Source: Sphingobacterium zeae (GTDB lineage Bacteria; Bacteroidota; Bacteroidia; Sphingobacteriales; Sphingobacteriaceae). Taken from it: a stretch of DNA of 64,000 nt. Position numbers and translations under genes: made by a program. Location of the stretch: contig NZ_JAUTBA010000001.1 in NCBI RefSeq assembly GCF_030818895.1, positions 2,356,001 to 2,420,000 of the forward strand. Direction: 5' to 3'. The notes beneath the pieces are model-generated. The model saw only the letters and a list, made by a program, of their open reading frames with translations, searched no databases and was not told the DNA's origin. This document shows, piece after piece, positions 44,731 to 54,436 of this stretch. Position 1 is the stretch's first letter. The number at the start of each line of letters is the position of its first letter.

Positions 44731-46944
44731 ATGAAGATCGCTTATATAAGTACCTATTTACCGAAAGAATGTGGTATTGCCACCTTTACATCAGATTTGT
44801 TGCAGGCTGTTGCGCTGCATAATGAGGAATTGACACAACATGTTTTTGCTGTTGCGGACCGGGATTATGTATATCCCAGTGAAGTTGTTTTCCAAATAGA
44901 CCAACATGCTCAGCTTTCGTATATTGAAGCGGCCAACTATATTAATGAAAACGGTTACGATTGTGTGATATTGGAGCACGAGTACGGTATCTTTGGTGGT
45001 AATAGCGGGATGTATATCTTATCCTTGATTAATGCACTGCATATTCCATTACTGGTTAATTTTCACACCATCCTTGAAAAGCCGAATGTCGATGAAAAAG
45101 CTATTCTCATTGAAATCGTTAAGCGGGCTTCCATTGTTACTGTAATGAGCAACTATGCGATAACATTACTCAAAAATATTTATAGGGTCAATACGACAAA
45201 AGTTGTATTAATACATCATGGAGTGCCGGAATTTACCTTGGATCACGAACTTGCAAAGTTTAAAAAAGGCCTTTCGGGGAAGAAGGTTCTGTTAACCTTT
45301 GGTTTTTTGGGACGAAATAAGGGCATTGAAATGGTGATTGAATCCCTACCCGAAGTTGTGAAAGATGAGCCTGACCTCGTGTATCTCATCGTTGGTAAAA
45401 CACACCCGAATGTATTGGCGCATTCGGGGGAGGAATATCGGGAGTATCTCGGCAGTCTAGTAGAAGCCTACCATTTGGAGCAACATGTTCGATTTGTGAA
45501 TTCCTTCGTCAGTCAGACCGATCTTGTCGAGTATCTATGCGCCTGCGACGTCTATGTCACTCCTTATATTAACGAGGCGCAGATTACCAGTGGGACATTA
45601 TCGTATGCCATCGGAGCGGGAGCAGCGGTAGTGTCTACTCCTTATTGGCATGCCAAGGAATTGCTTGCCGATGGAAGAGGGGTGCTTGTTGAATTTAAAA
45701 ATTCCGCCAGAATGGCTGAAGTGCTTAAAAATCTGTTCTCAAATTTAGATTATCGCACCACATTGCGAGACAATGCGGAGGCGTTCGGGAAAGAGTTAAC
45801 TTGGAAAAATATAGGCCTTCGGTATACGCGGGTTTTGGAAAAAATCATTCCAACCTCAGACGGCCTCAAAGAAAATGTAGCCTTTACGAAAGATGAGATG
45901 CCCAAATTCAGCTGGAAGCATATTGATCGACTTACTAATCAAGTCGGTATCTTACAGCACGCCACGTATTCCCTGCCAAACTATAAAGAAGGCTACTGCA
46001 TCGACGATAATGCCAGAGCACTTCTACTCACCTTATTGGCTCAAGACGATTTTGCTGATAAGAAGTTAGATCGTCGAATCTCCACTTACCTCAGTTATAT
46101 CTATTATCACCAGCGCGAAGATGGACTATTTCATAATTTTATGGATTTCCAGCATAATTTTCTCGATGACATCGGTTCGGAAGATTCTTTTGGGCGGACA
46201 ATATGGGCCTTGGGCGTACTTCTTCGTAAAACTGAATTGACAAGCTACTATCAATTGGGACGCGAATTATTTTTTAGAGCTGTGCCCAATTTTAGTCAGT
46301 TACGCTCCATCCGTGCGATAGCGTATACCGTATTGGGAATTGCAGAATATTTGCACGACCAATCCAACGATGAAGTGATGATAGAGCTGATTCGGACTCT
46401 TATTGGTAAGTTGGTGTGGGAATACGACGCGAGTTCTGATGAACATTGGCAATGGTTTGAACCTGTATTGACTTATGACAATGCGATATTGCCCTATGCG
46501 TTATTGGCTGCTAGTTCATTTTTAAACGACGATAAGATAAAACAGTTGGGACTATCTACACTCAAATTTCTAGAAAGCATAACCATACAAAATGGCGCTC
46601 TTTCATTGGTTGGAAATCAGGAATGGGCTAAGCAAGGTAAGCATATCAGCAAATTTGGCCAGCAGCCTCTCGATGTAACGGCGATGGTATTTATGTATCG
46701 CGAAGCATTTAAACTGACGAATAAGAAAATCTATTTTAACCGAATGATTGCCTCGTTTCGCTGGTTTTTGGGAGAGAATGATCTTCGTCTTGGACTTTAT
46801 GATGAGGAAACCAAGGGTTGCTGCGATGGTTTGGAATCGTATGGCATCAATAGAAACCAAGGGGCTGAAAGCACCCTTTGTTTCTATTTGGCTTATATTG
46901 AGGTATATCGTGCTTTTAAATATAGCGATCAGGGTTTAAGATAG
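44731..46944 (+). CDS. GT4 glycosyltransferase fused to a helical toroid domain
   Basis: A 737-residue protein in two parts. Residues 1-400 form a GT-B retaining glycosyltransferase of family GT4 with the start MKIAYISTYLPKECGIATF, EHEYGIFGG, LLTFGFLGRNKGIEMVI, and the donor-binding region VTPYINEAQITSGTL. Residues 410-737 are an alpha/alpha toroid resembling glycan-processing enzymes, with YCIDDNARALLLTLLA, FHNFMDFQHNFLDDIGSED and YDNAILPYALLAASS. The frame from 44686 would add a doubtful 15 residues; the ATG at 44731 is chosen. The gene overlaps the convergent GH130 gene by 29 bases at the 3' ends. Confidence 0.9.
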   Translation: MKIAYISTYLPKECGIATFTSDLLQAVALHNEELTQHVFAVADRDYVYPSEVVFQIDQHAQLSYIEAANYINENGYDCVILEHEYGIFGGNSGMYILSLINALHIPLLVNFHTILEKPNVDEKAILIEIVKRASIVTVMSNYAITLLKNIYRVNTTKVVLIHHGVPEFTLDHELAKFKKGLSGKKVLLTFGFLGRNKGIEMVIESLPEVVKDEPDLVYLIVGKTHPNVLAHSGEEYREYLGSLVEAYHLEQHVRFVNSFVSQTDLVEYLCACDVYVTPYINEAQITSGTLSYAIGAGAAVVSTPYWHAKELLADGRGVLVEFKNSARMAEVLKNLFSNLDYRTTLRDNAEAFGKELTWKNIGLRYTRVLEKIIPTSDGLKENVAFTKDEMPKFSWKHIDRLTNQVGILQHATYSLPNYKEGYCIDDNARALLLTLLAQDDFADKKLDRRISTYLSYIYYHQREDGLFHNFMDFQHNFLDDIGSEDSFGRTIWALGVLLRKTELTSYYQLGRELFFRAVPNFSQLRSIRAIAYTVLGIAEYLHDQSNDEVMIELIRTLIGKLVWEYDASSDEHWQWFEPVLTYDNAILPYALLAASSFLNDDKIKQLGLSTLKFLESITIQNGALSLVGNQEWAKQGKHISKFGQQPLDVTAMVFMYREAFKLTNKKIYFNRMIASFRWFLGENDLRLGLYDEETKGCCDGLESYGINRNQGAESTLCFYLAYIEVYRAFKYSDQGLR

Positions 46945-48400
46945 CGAGTAGTAAATCTTCGAGTTTGATAGTAGCGTAAGTGGACTCATAATCAGACATC
47001 GCATACGGTAGAATGAGGTGGTCATTGTGCACAATCGCTCCACACGAATAAATGACGTTGGGTACATATCCTTCCCGTTCTTCATCATTGGGGGTCATCA
47101 AGGGGCTATGTAGGCGACCAATTTCAACATGGGGGTTATCCAGGTCCAAAAGGGAGGCCCCCAAAACATACTCCCGCATTGGTCCTACGGCATGAGTAAG
47201 GATCAGCCAGCCATATTGCGTTTCTATTGGTGACCCACAATTACCAATCTGCACAAATTCATATGGATACTCGGGCTCTTGGATGCGGATCGCAGTTTCC
47301 TGCCATATATTAATATTATTAGAGTAAGCAATATAATTGTTCTCACCGTCGATGCGGCAGAGCATGGCATAGCGTCCGTTTATTTTTCGGGGAAATAACG
47401 CAGCCCCCTTATTGGCGATTTCACCATAGATAGGTTTCACTTTAAAATGGTAAAAATCTTTTGTGGTCAATAGCTTAGGGAGAATGCTAAATCCGTCATA
47501 GGCGGTATAGGTGGCATAATAGACGCTCTCACCCTTCTCATCTTTGAATTGGACAAACCGCGCATCTTCAATACCTCTCTTTTCGGTGTCAGCGAGCGGA
47601 AAGATCACGCGTTCTGAAATAGAAGTGTCCCAAGAGAATGTCATTTCATAATGCGAGGAAGCGAGCCAGAATGCCTGCTGTAAAAATGTTACATTTTCAA
47701 GGTTTTCCTCGCTATCCTGGCGCACCTCATCAATGTATCGCTTCAGTTCCTCGTACGTAAAGGTATCTGTCAGTTTCGCCTCTAGTTTAGACTTTACTTC
47801 AGTAGGCTCGGCATGTAGCTCATTCATCTTCTTTAAGAAAGATTCCTTATGATAACGATGATTTTTGACTTGAATAGGTTTATCCAATAAACTACCGACA
47901 TAGTCAATATGAATATTATTGTTAACATCCAATGTGCCCGAGCGAAAAACGATAGAAGAAACATGGCCTTCACCAGTGGCCCTGAAACTTAAAATAATAC
48001 GTTTTTCCCCTTTAAATAATTCTGTTTGGTCCGGATGTTCTATGATGGACGGATTAAACAAGGCCGCCGACTCTATCGAATACTCCATGGTAAAGTACGA
48101 GCCGATCAGTAACTTGTCAATATGACTTAATTTCTCTTTTGAAAAAGGAATCTTTGCCAATAAGTGGCTTACCCGATCAAAATTTCGTTCAAAGATATGA
48201 ACAATGCTCCGATGTCTTTTGGTATAGCTTCGCAGAACCTGCCCAAAGACTTCCTTCCGTTGCGATTCGTTAAGGGATAAAATGCGTTTAATGACTTTGA
48301 TGGTACGATCATCTCCTAGAAAAAAGAAACGTGCTAGTACTCTTTTTTTATCTGGCTTAAAGTAAATATCTTTTCGTTCAACTTGTACTGGTTTATGCAT
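46916..48400 (-). CDS. GH130-family glycoside phosphorylase or hydrolase
   Basis: A 494-residue five-bladed propeller protein of family GH130, members of which phosphorolyse beta-mannosides. The N-terminal 110 residues are an extension, helical in look. Family features include TMEYSIESAALFNPSI, ILSFRATGEGHVSSI, SWDTSISERVIFPLAD, DARFVQFKDEKGESVYYATYTAYDG, and GNCGSPIETQYGWLILTHAVG with the final SCGAIVHNDHLILPYAMSDY. GH130 genes next to GT4-type partners are seen in many genomes. The substrate, probably a manno-glycan, is inferred. Confidence 0.87.
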   Translation of the reverse strand: MHKPVQVERKDIYFKPDKKRVLARFFFLGDDRTIKVIKRILSLNESQRKEVFGQVLRSYTKRHRSIVHIFERNFDRVSHLLAKIPFSKEKLSHIDKLLIGSYFTMEYSIESAALFNPSIIEHPDQTELFKGEKRIILSFRATGEGHVSSIVFRSGTLDVNNNIHIDYVGSLLDKPIQVKNHRYHKESFLKKMNELHAEPTEVKSKLEAKLTDTFTYEELKRYIDEVRQDSEENLENVTFLQQAFWLASSHYEMTFSWDTSISERVIFPLADTEKRGIEDARFVQFKDEKGESVYYATYTAYDGFSILPKLLTTKDFYHFKVKPIYGEIANKGAALFPRKINGRYAMLCRIDGENNYIAYSNNINIWQETAIRIQEPEYPYEFVQIGNCGSPIETQYGWLILTHAVGPMREYVLGASLLDLDNPHVEIGRLHSPLMTPNDEEREGYVPNVIYSCGAIVHNDHLILPYAMSDYESTYATIKLEDLLLAILNPDRYI

Positions 48401-48499
48401 AATATTATGTTCATGTTTACATCCTTATTAGAACGAATCACGCCTATCTTTTGTTTTTATTCCCAGTCAATAATCAAAGGATATCTGATAAAAATCGAG

Positions 48500-48507
48500 T
48501 AACTTTG
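48500..48507 (+). promoter_or_regulatory. Promoter -7 element of pepD
   Basis: TAACTTTG matches TAnnTTTG 20 bases before the pepD start; no clear -33 element. Confidence 0.4.
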
Positions 48508-48527
48508 GCTGAGGAAAATTTTAAGAT

Positions 48528-50000
48528 ATGATTGAATATAGTTTAGATACGTTAGAGCCGAAAGCAATTTGGAGGAATTTCGCTGCTCTAAATGGGGTGC
48601 CAAGGGCTTCAAAAAAAGAAGCACGCGTGATTGCTTTTATGGTAGACTTTGGAAAATCACTGGGGTTAGCGACAAGTGTAGATGAGATTGGAAATGTGCT
48701 TATTAAAAAGCCTGCTACTTTGGGAATGGAAGATCGTAAAACGATTGTACTGCAGTCGCATTTAGATATGGTGCACCAAAAAAACAACGATACTATTTTT
48801 GACTTCGATACCGAAGGTATAAAAATGTATGTGGATGGTGATTGGGTAAGAGCAGAAGGCACCACTTTGGGTGCGGATAATGGTATTGGTGTCGCGACAA
48901 TCATGTCAATTTTGGAGTCATCTGCTATTGTGCACCCAGCTATTGAAGCTTTATTTACCGTTGATGAAGAGACCGGAATGACTGGAGCGTTAGGATTAAA
49001 AGGTGGTGTGCTCTCGGGCGAAATCCTGTTGAATCTGGATACCGAGAATGACACCGAGATTGATATTGGCTGTGCAGGAGGGATTGATGTAACGGCAACA
49101 CAGTCGTATAGTGCAGAACCTTGTCCTTTTGACATGCTATCCTTTGAACTTACGGTGAAAGGACTGCATGGAGGACACTCCGGAATGGATATTCATAAAG
49201 GTTTCGCGAATGCAAATAAGGTGATGAACCGCTTACTATATAAAGCTTATCAACAGTATGGGCTTCGTATTGCGTCGCTTTTGGGCGGAAGCCTGCGCAA
49301 CGCCATTCCGAGAGAAAGCGTTGCCAAAGTGGTTGTCGTTAAGGATAAGGCAAGCAGCTTTGTTCAGAATCTGACTCAATTGGCGCAGGATATTAAATTG
49401 GAATTTGCCACAACGGAACCGGCTATGGAAATAGTCGTTAGGCAGACTGATGCTGCTTACGCAGCCGTAGTTCCGGTAGAGGTCCAGGAAAATCTAATCA
49501 ACAGTGTTTATGCGGCCTTGAATGGAGTATACCGTGTGAGTGCCGATTTTGAAGACCTGGTAGAAACCTCCAATAATATTGCTAAGGTTGAAGTCGGTGG
49601 CGAAAAGGTTTCCATCAAATGTTTAATGAGATCTTCGGTGGAAACATCTAAATTTGATTTAGTCCAATCTTTGCAGGCTGCATTCGAACTAGGTGGTTTT
49701 AAGGTGGATTTTTCGGGCAATTACCCCGGATGGTCCCCCAATCCGAATTCTGAAATTTTGGAAATACTAAAATCCATTTACACGGTACAACACGGTGAAG
49801 CGCCAGAAGTCGTGGCCTGTCACGCTGGACTCGAGTGCGGTATTTTAGGCACTAACTACCCTGGAATGGATATGATTTCTTTTGGCCCCACAATCTTAGG
49901 GGCACATTCGCCCGCAGAACGCGTCTCCATTTCTTCTGTGCAGAAGTTTTGGAGTTTTATGCTCGAAATTCTTAAAGAGATTCCTAAAAAACAAATTTAA
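48528..50000 (+). CDS. pepD: Aminoacyl-histidine dipeptidase (M20, PepD)
   Basis: Zinc dipeptidase of family M20, 490 residues. Visible are the metal-binding VLQSHLDMVHQKN, the bridging region LGADNGIGVATIM, TVDEETGMTGALGL, the dimerisation lid domain with VKGLHGGHSGMDI, and the C-terminal CHAGLECGIL and FGPTILGAHSPAE. PepD hydrolyses dipeptides such as carnosine-like X-His. It is separated from the GntP permease that follows by a hairpin and about 220 bases, so it is a separate unit. Confidence 0.94.
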   Translation: MIEYSLDTLEPKAIWRNFAALNGVPRASKKEARVIAFMVDFGKSLGLATSVDEIGNVLIKKPATLGMEDRKTIVLQSHLDMVHQKNNDTIFDFDTEGIKMYVDGDWVRAEGTTLGADNGIGVATIMSILESSAIVHPAIEALFTVDEETGMTGALGLKGGVLSGEILLNLDTENDTEIDIGCAGGIDVTATQSYSAEPCPFDMLSFELTVKGLHGGHSGMDIHKGFANANKVMNRLLYKAYQQYGLRIASLLGGSLRNAIPRESVAKVVVVKDKASSFVQNLTQLAQDIKLEFATTEPAMEIVVRQTDAAYAAVVPVEVQENLINSVYAALNGVYRVSADFEDLVETSNNIAKVEVGGEKVSIKCLMRSSVETSKFDLVQSLQAAFELGGFKVDFSGNYPGWSPNPNSEILEILKSIYTVQHGEAPEVVACHAGLECGILGTNYPGMDMISFGPTILGAHSPAERVSISSVQKFWSFMLEILKEIPKKQI

Positions 50001-50061
50001 ATAGCAGCATTTTTAGTCATCGACAGATAGTCGATATAATACGGCAGTAGATCATGTAAAA

Positions 50062-50092
50062 AGAAAGGTATGGTGATAAACCATACCTTTCT
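50062..50092 (+). terminator. Hairpin after pepD
   Basis: Perfect 12-bp stem AGAAAGGTATGG / CCATACCTTTCT with a 7-base loop, 62 bases past the pepD stop. The tract after it (GCTTTATA) is weak in T. Confidence 0.65.
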
Positions 50093-50221
50093 GCTTTATA
50101 CTAATTTATCTTTTTTATAGCAAAAATGAAAAAATATCCTTACTTTGAAACTGAAAAAACGATTTACTAGACCAAAATAATATGTAATCTCTCTATTCGA
50201 GAGAGTCCTAATTATGATATA

Positions 50222-51550
50222 ATGACTATAATCCTCATTGTAATCAGCATTTGTTTGCTCATCGTATGCATCACTTATTTTAAGATCAATGCCTTTCTCG
50301 CTTTTTTGATTGTTTCGTTATTCAGTGGATTTTGTTTGGGTATTCCACCCGCAAAGCTAGTGGGCACTGTCGAAAAGGGAGTAGCCGGAGTGATGGGGAG
50401 CCTGACTTTAATTCTTGTCCTGGGGGCTATGCTGGGGAAAATTATCGCTGAGAGTGGTGCTGCCGAGATTATTGCAGAAAAAATGGTAAGACTGATGGGG
50501 ACACGGCGTCTCCAGTGGGGACTGATGTTGACAGGCTTTGTTGTTGGGATACCTTTATTTTATGGGATTGGATTTGTCCTGTTAGTCCCGCTGATATTTT
50601 CGATTTCCTACCGGTATAAATTGCCTGCAGTATATATTGGGTTACCAATGCTGGCAGCCTTGTCGGTCACCCATGGATTTATTCCGCCACATCCTTCACC
50701 TGTCGCTCTCGTGGCGTTGTTTCATGCAGATATGGGATTGACGCTTATTTATGGTCTCGTAATTGCCTTGCCGGCAATTGTTTTGGGCGGACCTGTATTT
50801 GGGAGAAGCCTGAAAAACATACGACCAATTCGAGAATCAATTTTCCGCGAAGAAGATCGCTCAAATACTGCAGAATACCTCCGTCCGACTGTAGGCGTAA
50901 GTTTGACTGTCGCTTTGCTGCCGGTATTACTCATTGTTCTATTTACATTGCTTCCTTATTGCTATCACATAAGGGACGAGACATTGGGGCAGGCATTAAA
51001 GTTTTTCGGCAACCCTACCGTTGTTATGTTGATCGCTGTAGGTGTGGCCACTTATTTATTGGGATTAAAACTGAGGCGACCGATGGCCAGTGTGATGACA
51101 GTCTATGAGTCTGCCGCGAAAGATGTTGCCATGATTTTATTGATTATTGCGGGATCTGGAATCTTTAAACAGGTGATGGAGGATAGTGGGGTAAGCCTTT
51201 TGTTGGCAAACACCTTGCAGCAACTTCCTATTTCGCCATTACTGCTTGCCTGGCTCATTACGGCCGTTATTCGAGGTTGTGTCGGATCAGCTACTGTTGC
51301 GGCATTAACAGCTGCAGGTGTTTTACTACCTATTGTTACTGCTGGAAAAGCCGACCCCAATCTCATGGTATTGGCTATAGGAGCCGGAAGTCTGATGTTT
51401 TCACATGTCAATGATGCTGGCTTCTGGTTATTTAAAGAATATTTTGGCCTAAGTCTCAAAGATACGCTATACTCGTGGTCGGTGATGGAGGCGATTGTTT
51501 CCATCGTTGGGCTTTTAGCCCTTTTACTAGTACAATTAATTTTATATTAG
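50222..51550 (+). CDS. GntP-family permease (DsdX-like)
   Basis: A 442-residue inner-membrane H+ symporter of the GntP family, with about twelve hydrophobic segments. The family signature near the N terminus is LAFLIVSLFSGFCLGIPPAKL; AMLGKIIAESGAAEIIAEKM and HGFIPPHPSPVALVALF follow. GntP members carry gluconate or, in the DsdX subfamily, D-serine. Here the next genes encode RidA and a D-serine dehydratase-like enzyme, so D-serine import is the better guess. It heads the operon that runs to 55678. Confidence 0.87.
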   Translation: MTIILIVISICLLIVCITYFKINAFLAFLIVSLFSGFCLGIPPAKLVGTVEKGVAGVMGSLTLILVLGAMLGKIIAESGAAEIIAEKMVRLMGTRRLQWGLMLTGFVVGIPLFYGIGFVLLVPLIFSISYRYKLPAVYIGLPMLAALSVTHGFIPPHPSPVALVALFHADMGLTLIYGLVIALPAIVLGGPVFGRSLKNIRPIRESIFREEDRSNTAEYLRPTVGVSLTVALLPVLLIVLFTLLPYCYHIRDETLGQALKFFGNPTVVMLIAVGVATYLLGLKLRRPMASVMTVYESAAKDVAMILLIIAGSGIFKQVMEDSGVSLLLANTLQQLPISPLLLAWLITAVIRGCVGSATVAALTAAGVLLPIVTAGKADPNLMVLAIGAGSLMFSHVNDAGFWLFKEYFGLSLKDTLYSWSVMEAIVSIVGLLALLLVQLILY

Positions 51551-51580
51551 CTATTATTTTAAATTTTAAAATCGTTAAAG

Positions 51581-52045
51581 ATGTATAACGCAGATGAACA
51601 ATTCGAAAAATTAGGTTTGACTTTACCTCCGGCGCCGGCACCAAAAGGCGTTTATAAACCATATGTTATCGATGGGAAGTACCTATATCTTTCTGGTCAT
51701 GGTCCGGTGCTAGATGATGCCACGCTGATTATCGGTCGAATTGGAAGTGACATGAGTCCGGAGGAGGGCAAACTTGCCGCAAGACAAGTTGGTCTAACCA
51801 TGTTGTCGACCATAAAAACCAATTTGGGATCATTGAACAAAATTAAACGGGTTATCAAAGTATTGGGTATGGTCAATTGCACCTCCGATTTTCTCTATCA
51901 TCCCGGGGTCATTAATGGCTGTAGTGAACTATTTGCTGCGGTTTGGGGAGAAGAGAATGGTATTGGAACACGTAGCGCTGTTGGTTTTGGCTCGTTGCCC
52001 GATAATATTCCAGTAGAAATAGAAGCCTTATTTGAATTATACTAA
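51581..52045 (+). CDS. ridA: RidA-family enamine/imine deaminase
   Basis: A 154-residue RidA/YjgF family protein, which hydrolyses reactive enamines and imines such as 2-aminoacrylate. It starts MYNADEQFEKLGLTLPPAP and has GKYLYLSGHGPVLDD, the region TMLSTIKTNLGSLNKIKRV, and the ligand-binding end GVINGCSELFAAVWGEENG with the Arg of GTRSAVGFGSLP. The longer N terminus places it in the YjgH/UK114-like side of the family. It is 30 bases after the permease and overlaps the next frame. Confidence 0.9.
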   Translation: MYNADEQFEKLGLTLPPAPAPKGVYKPYVIDGKYLYLSGHGPVLDDATLIIGRIGSDMSPEEGKLAARQVGLTMLSTIKTNLGSLNKIKRVIKVLGMVNCTSDFLYHPGVINGCSELFAAVWGEENGIGTRSAVGFGSLPDNIPVEIEALFELY

Positions 52046-52055
52046 CCCGCTTCAT

Positions 52056-53162
52056 ATGGAAACTTGGTGTCATATAGATAATCTTGATCGGGTCGATTCG
52101 CCAGCTTTGCTTGTTTACCCCGACCGTATTGTAAAGAACATCGAAAGCGCTTTACATAGGGTGCATGGACAGGCTGACCGGTTGCGACCGCATATTAAAA
52201 CAAACAAGTGCCGGGAGGTATGCCAACTTATGATAGATAAGGGAATTACGAAATTTAAGTGTGCAACAATTGCAGAGGCAGAGCTGTTAGGTGCGATCGG
52301 CGCCAAAGATGTTTTGCTGGCGTACCAGCCTGTAGGACCTAAAGTTGATCGTTTTCTCAATTTAATAGCGGCATTCCCCGATACTCATTTTGCCTGTCTT
52401 GTGGATCATGTCGATGCTGCCCAGGATATTTCAAAGCGAAGTCTTTCGAAAGAATTATGCAGCGATGTTTATCTAGACGTCAATGTGGGCATGGGACGAA
52501 CTGGCGTTTCGTTAGAGCGAATTGAACGACTGGTTATGGATATCCATGTCTTGGAAGGAATTCAGCTTATCGGCGTGCATGGTTATGATGGTCATATTCA
52601 TGAAAAAGACTATAAGTCTCGCCAAAAAGAAAGCGAACGTTCTTATAATATACTCGAAACCGCCTACCTTATGGCACAGGTGTCTACTTCGAAACCTTTA
52701 GCCAAAGTTATTGGTGGTTCACCAAGTTTCCCTTTTCACGCTGAGCGCACCGACGTAGAATGCAGTCCCGGAACGTTTGTGTTTTGGGATTTTGGCTATG
52801 CGGAAAATTATGTCGAGCAGGATTTTATACTGGCAGCAGTGCTCTTGACCCGTGTAGTTTCGATTGTTGATCACAATCATCTCTGTCTGGACTTGGGGTA
52901 TAAATCTGTTGCATGTGAGTTGCCGCAACCCCGTGTCAAATTTTTCGATCCCCGTGTTGGACAAATAAAGATGCAAAGTGAAGAGCACTTGGTGGTCGAA
53001 GTTGCAAAAGCTTCCGAATTTAACATTGGCGATGCCCTTTATGCCGTACCACGGCATATCTGTCCTACGGTAGCTTGTTATGGTGACCTGCAAGTGGTTC
53101 ACAAGGGGCAGGCAGATCAGGTTTGGACTGTTTATGCGCGAGATAAAAAGATAAATTATTGA
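52056..53162 (+). CDS. Fold-III PLP enzyme, D-serine dehydratase (DSD1)-like
   Basis: A 368-residue PLP enzyme of the alanine-racemase fold related to D-threonine aldolase and eukaryotic D-serine dehydratase. The PLP lysine is in RPHIKTNK (K48). The C-terminal zinc ligand pair is HIC (H334 and C336); His-x-Cys is the dehydratase type, while D-threonine aldolases have His-x-Asp. The ATG at 52056 avoids the TTG frame that overlaps the ridA stop. RidA upstream fits a dehydratase that releases 2-aminoacrylate. A D-threonine aldolase cannot be excluded. Confidence 0.87.
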   Translation: METWCHIDNLDRVDSPALLVYPDRIVKNIESALHRVHGQADRLRPHIKTNKCREVCQLMIDKGITKFKCATIAEAELLGAIGAKDVLLAYQPVGPKVDRFLNLIAAFPDTHFACLVDHVDAAQDISKRSLSKELCSDVYLDVNVGMGRTGVSLERIERLVMDIHVLEGIQLIGVHGYDGHIHEKDYKSRQKESERSYNILETAYLMAQVSTSKPLAKVIGGSPSFPFHAERTDVECSPGTFVFWDFGYAENYVEQDFILAAVLLTRVVSIVDHNHLCLDLGYKSVACELPQPRVKFFDPRVGQIKMQSEEHLVVEVAKASEFNIGDALYAVPRHICPTVACYGDLQVVHKGQADQVWTVYARDKKINY

Positions 53163-53163
53163 T

Positions 53164-54258
53164 ATGTATGAATTTGAAATGCCATTCTTGGTAGACGCAC
53201 ATTTGGATTTAAGCATGAATGCCATGGAGTGGAACCGGGATCTTCGGCTTCCGATTACCGAACTTAATCGTCGGGAAGGTGGGATGAAAGATAAGCCAGA
53301 TCGTGGTAAGGCAACAGTTACTTTTGATGAATTGCGTCGTGGCCGTATTGGTTTGGTCGTTGCGACTCAAATTGCCCGTTTTGTGACACCAGAAAGTTCC
53401 TTGCCCGGTTGGTATTCGGCAGAACAGGCTTGGGCGCAGACCCAGGGGCAGCTCGCGTGGTATAGGGCAATGGAAGCCGACGGTCAGCTAAAAATGATTC
53501 GTACAAAGGCCGATTTGGATCAACATATAGCCCTGTGGTCGGATGGTATTGATCATATGCATAAGCCGATTGGTTATCTGTTGAGTCTAGAAGGTGCAGA
53601 TTCCATCGTGGATATCAGTAATCTGGAAACGGCATATAACAATGGTTTGCGCGCTATTGGGCCAGCACACTATGGGCCAGGTAGGTATGCTAATGGGACA
53701 GATGCCACTGGTAAGCTTAATGAGCAAGGCATCATGCTGTTACGCGAGATGGAGCGCCTAGGGATGATATTGGATGCGACCCACCTGAATGATGATGCCT
53801 TTTGGGATGCTGTCGAACGTTACCATGGTGCGATCTGGGCTAGCCATAATAATTGCCGCAAATTTGTGGACCACAATAGGCAGTTTAGTGATGAAATGAT
53901 TAGAGCCCTTGTTGAGAAGCAAGCCGTCATCGGTGTGGCACTAGATGCTTGGATGATGGTGCCCAACTGGATCCGAGGTATATCGGACCCTAAAACAAGC
54001 AATTGTTCCTTGGAAATTGTGGCCAACAATATTGACCATATCTGTCAACTGGCGGGAAATGTGAACCACGTGGGGTTAGGAAGTGATCTCGATGGAGCCT
54101 TTGGCCGGGAGCAATGCCCTTATGATCTAGAAACGATTGCCGATATCCAGAAAGTCTTTCGTATTCTCGGAAAACGAGGATATGGGAAAACCGATCTTGA
54201 AAAAATCGCCAGTAAGAATTGGCTGAATTTTATGCGAAATGTGCTGCCACAATCGTAA
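53164..54258 (+). CDS. Membrane (renal) dipeptidase, M19
   Basis: Zinc dipeptidase of family M19, 364 residues, which cleaves dipeptides including those with a C-terminal D-residue. The first metal site is VDAHLDLSMNAMEW, and the bridging and second-site residues are in LSLEGADSIVDI, ILDATHLNDDAFWDAV, IWASHNNCRKFVDHNRQ and GLGSDLDGAFG. No signal peptide is seen, so it may be cytoplasmic. It starts one base after the preceding stop, implying tight coupling with the DSD1-like gene. Its natural substrate may be peptidoglycan-derived or D-aminoacyl peptides. Confidence 0.9.
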   Translation: MYEFEMPFLVDAHLDLSMNAMEWNRDLRLPITELNRREGGMKDKPDRGKATVTFDELRRGRIGLVVATQIARFVTPESSLPGWYSAEQAWAQTQGQLAWYRAMEADGQLKMIRTKADLDQHIALWSDGIDHMHKPIGYLLSLEGADSIVDISNLETAYNNGLRAIGPAHYGPGRYANGTDATGKLNEQGIMLLREMERLGMILDATHLNDDAFWDAVERYHGAIWASHNNCRKFVDHNRQFSDEMIRALVEKQAVIGVALDAWMMVPNWIRGISDPKTSNCSLEIVANNIDHICQLAGNVNHVGLGSDLDGAFGREQCPYDLETIADIQKVFRILGKRGYGKTDLEKIASKNWLNFMRNVLPQS

Positions 54259-54277
54259 AGATAGCGGTGTGGCAGCA
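54242..54277 (+). repeat. Hairpin across the M19 stop codon
   Basis: Perfect 10-bp stem TGCTGCCACA / TGTGGCAGCA, loop of 16 bases that contains the TAA stop of the dipeptidase gene. No T-run. Confidence 0.6.
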
Positions 54278-54436
54278 TTGGGCACTGATGAAATCAATGA
54301 TTATGTCCAGTGATTTAGGATGTTTTAAGTTGCTAATTAGGTCGTTACGGGCGATATCACTTAGAAGACCTTATAGTCGCAGGACGCGTTGTTGTGTTTA
54401 ATAGAAAAATCAACTTCTTCCAATACTAATGAACAG

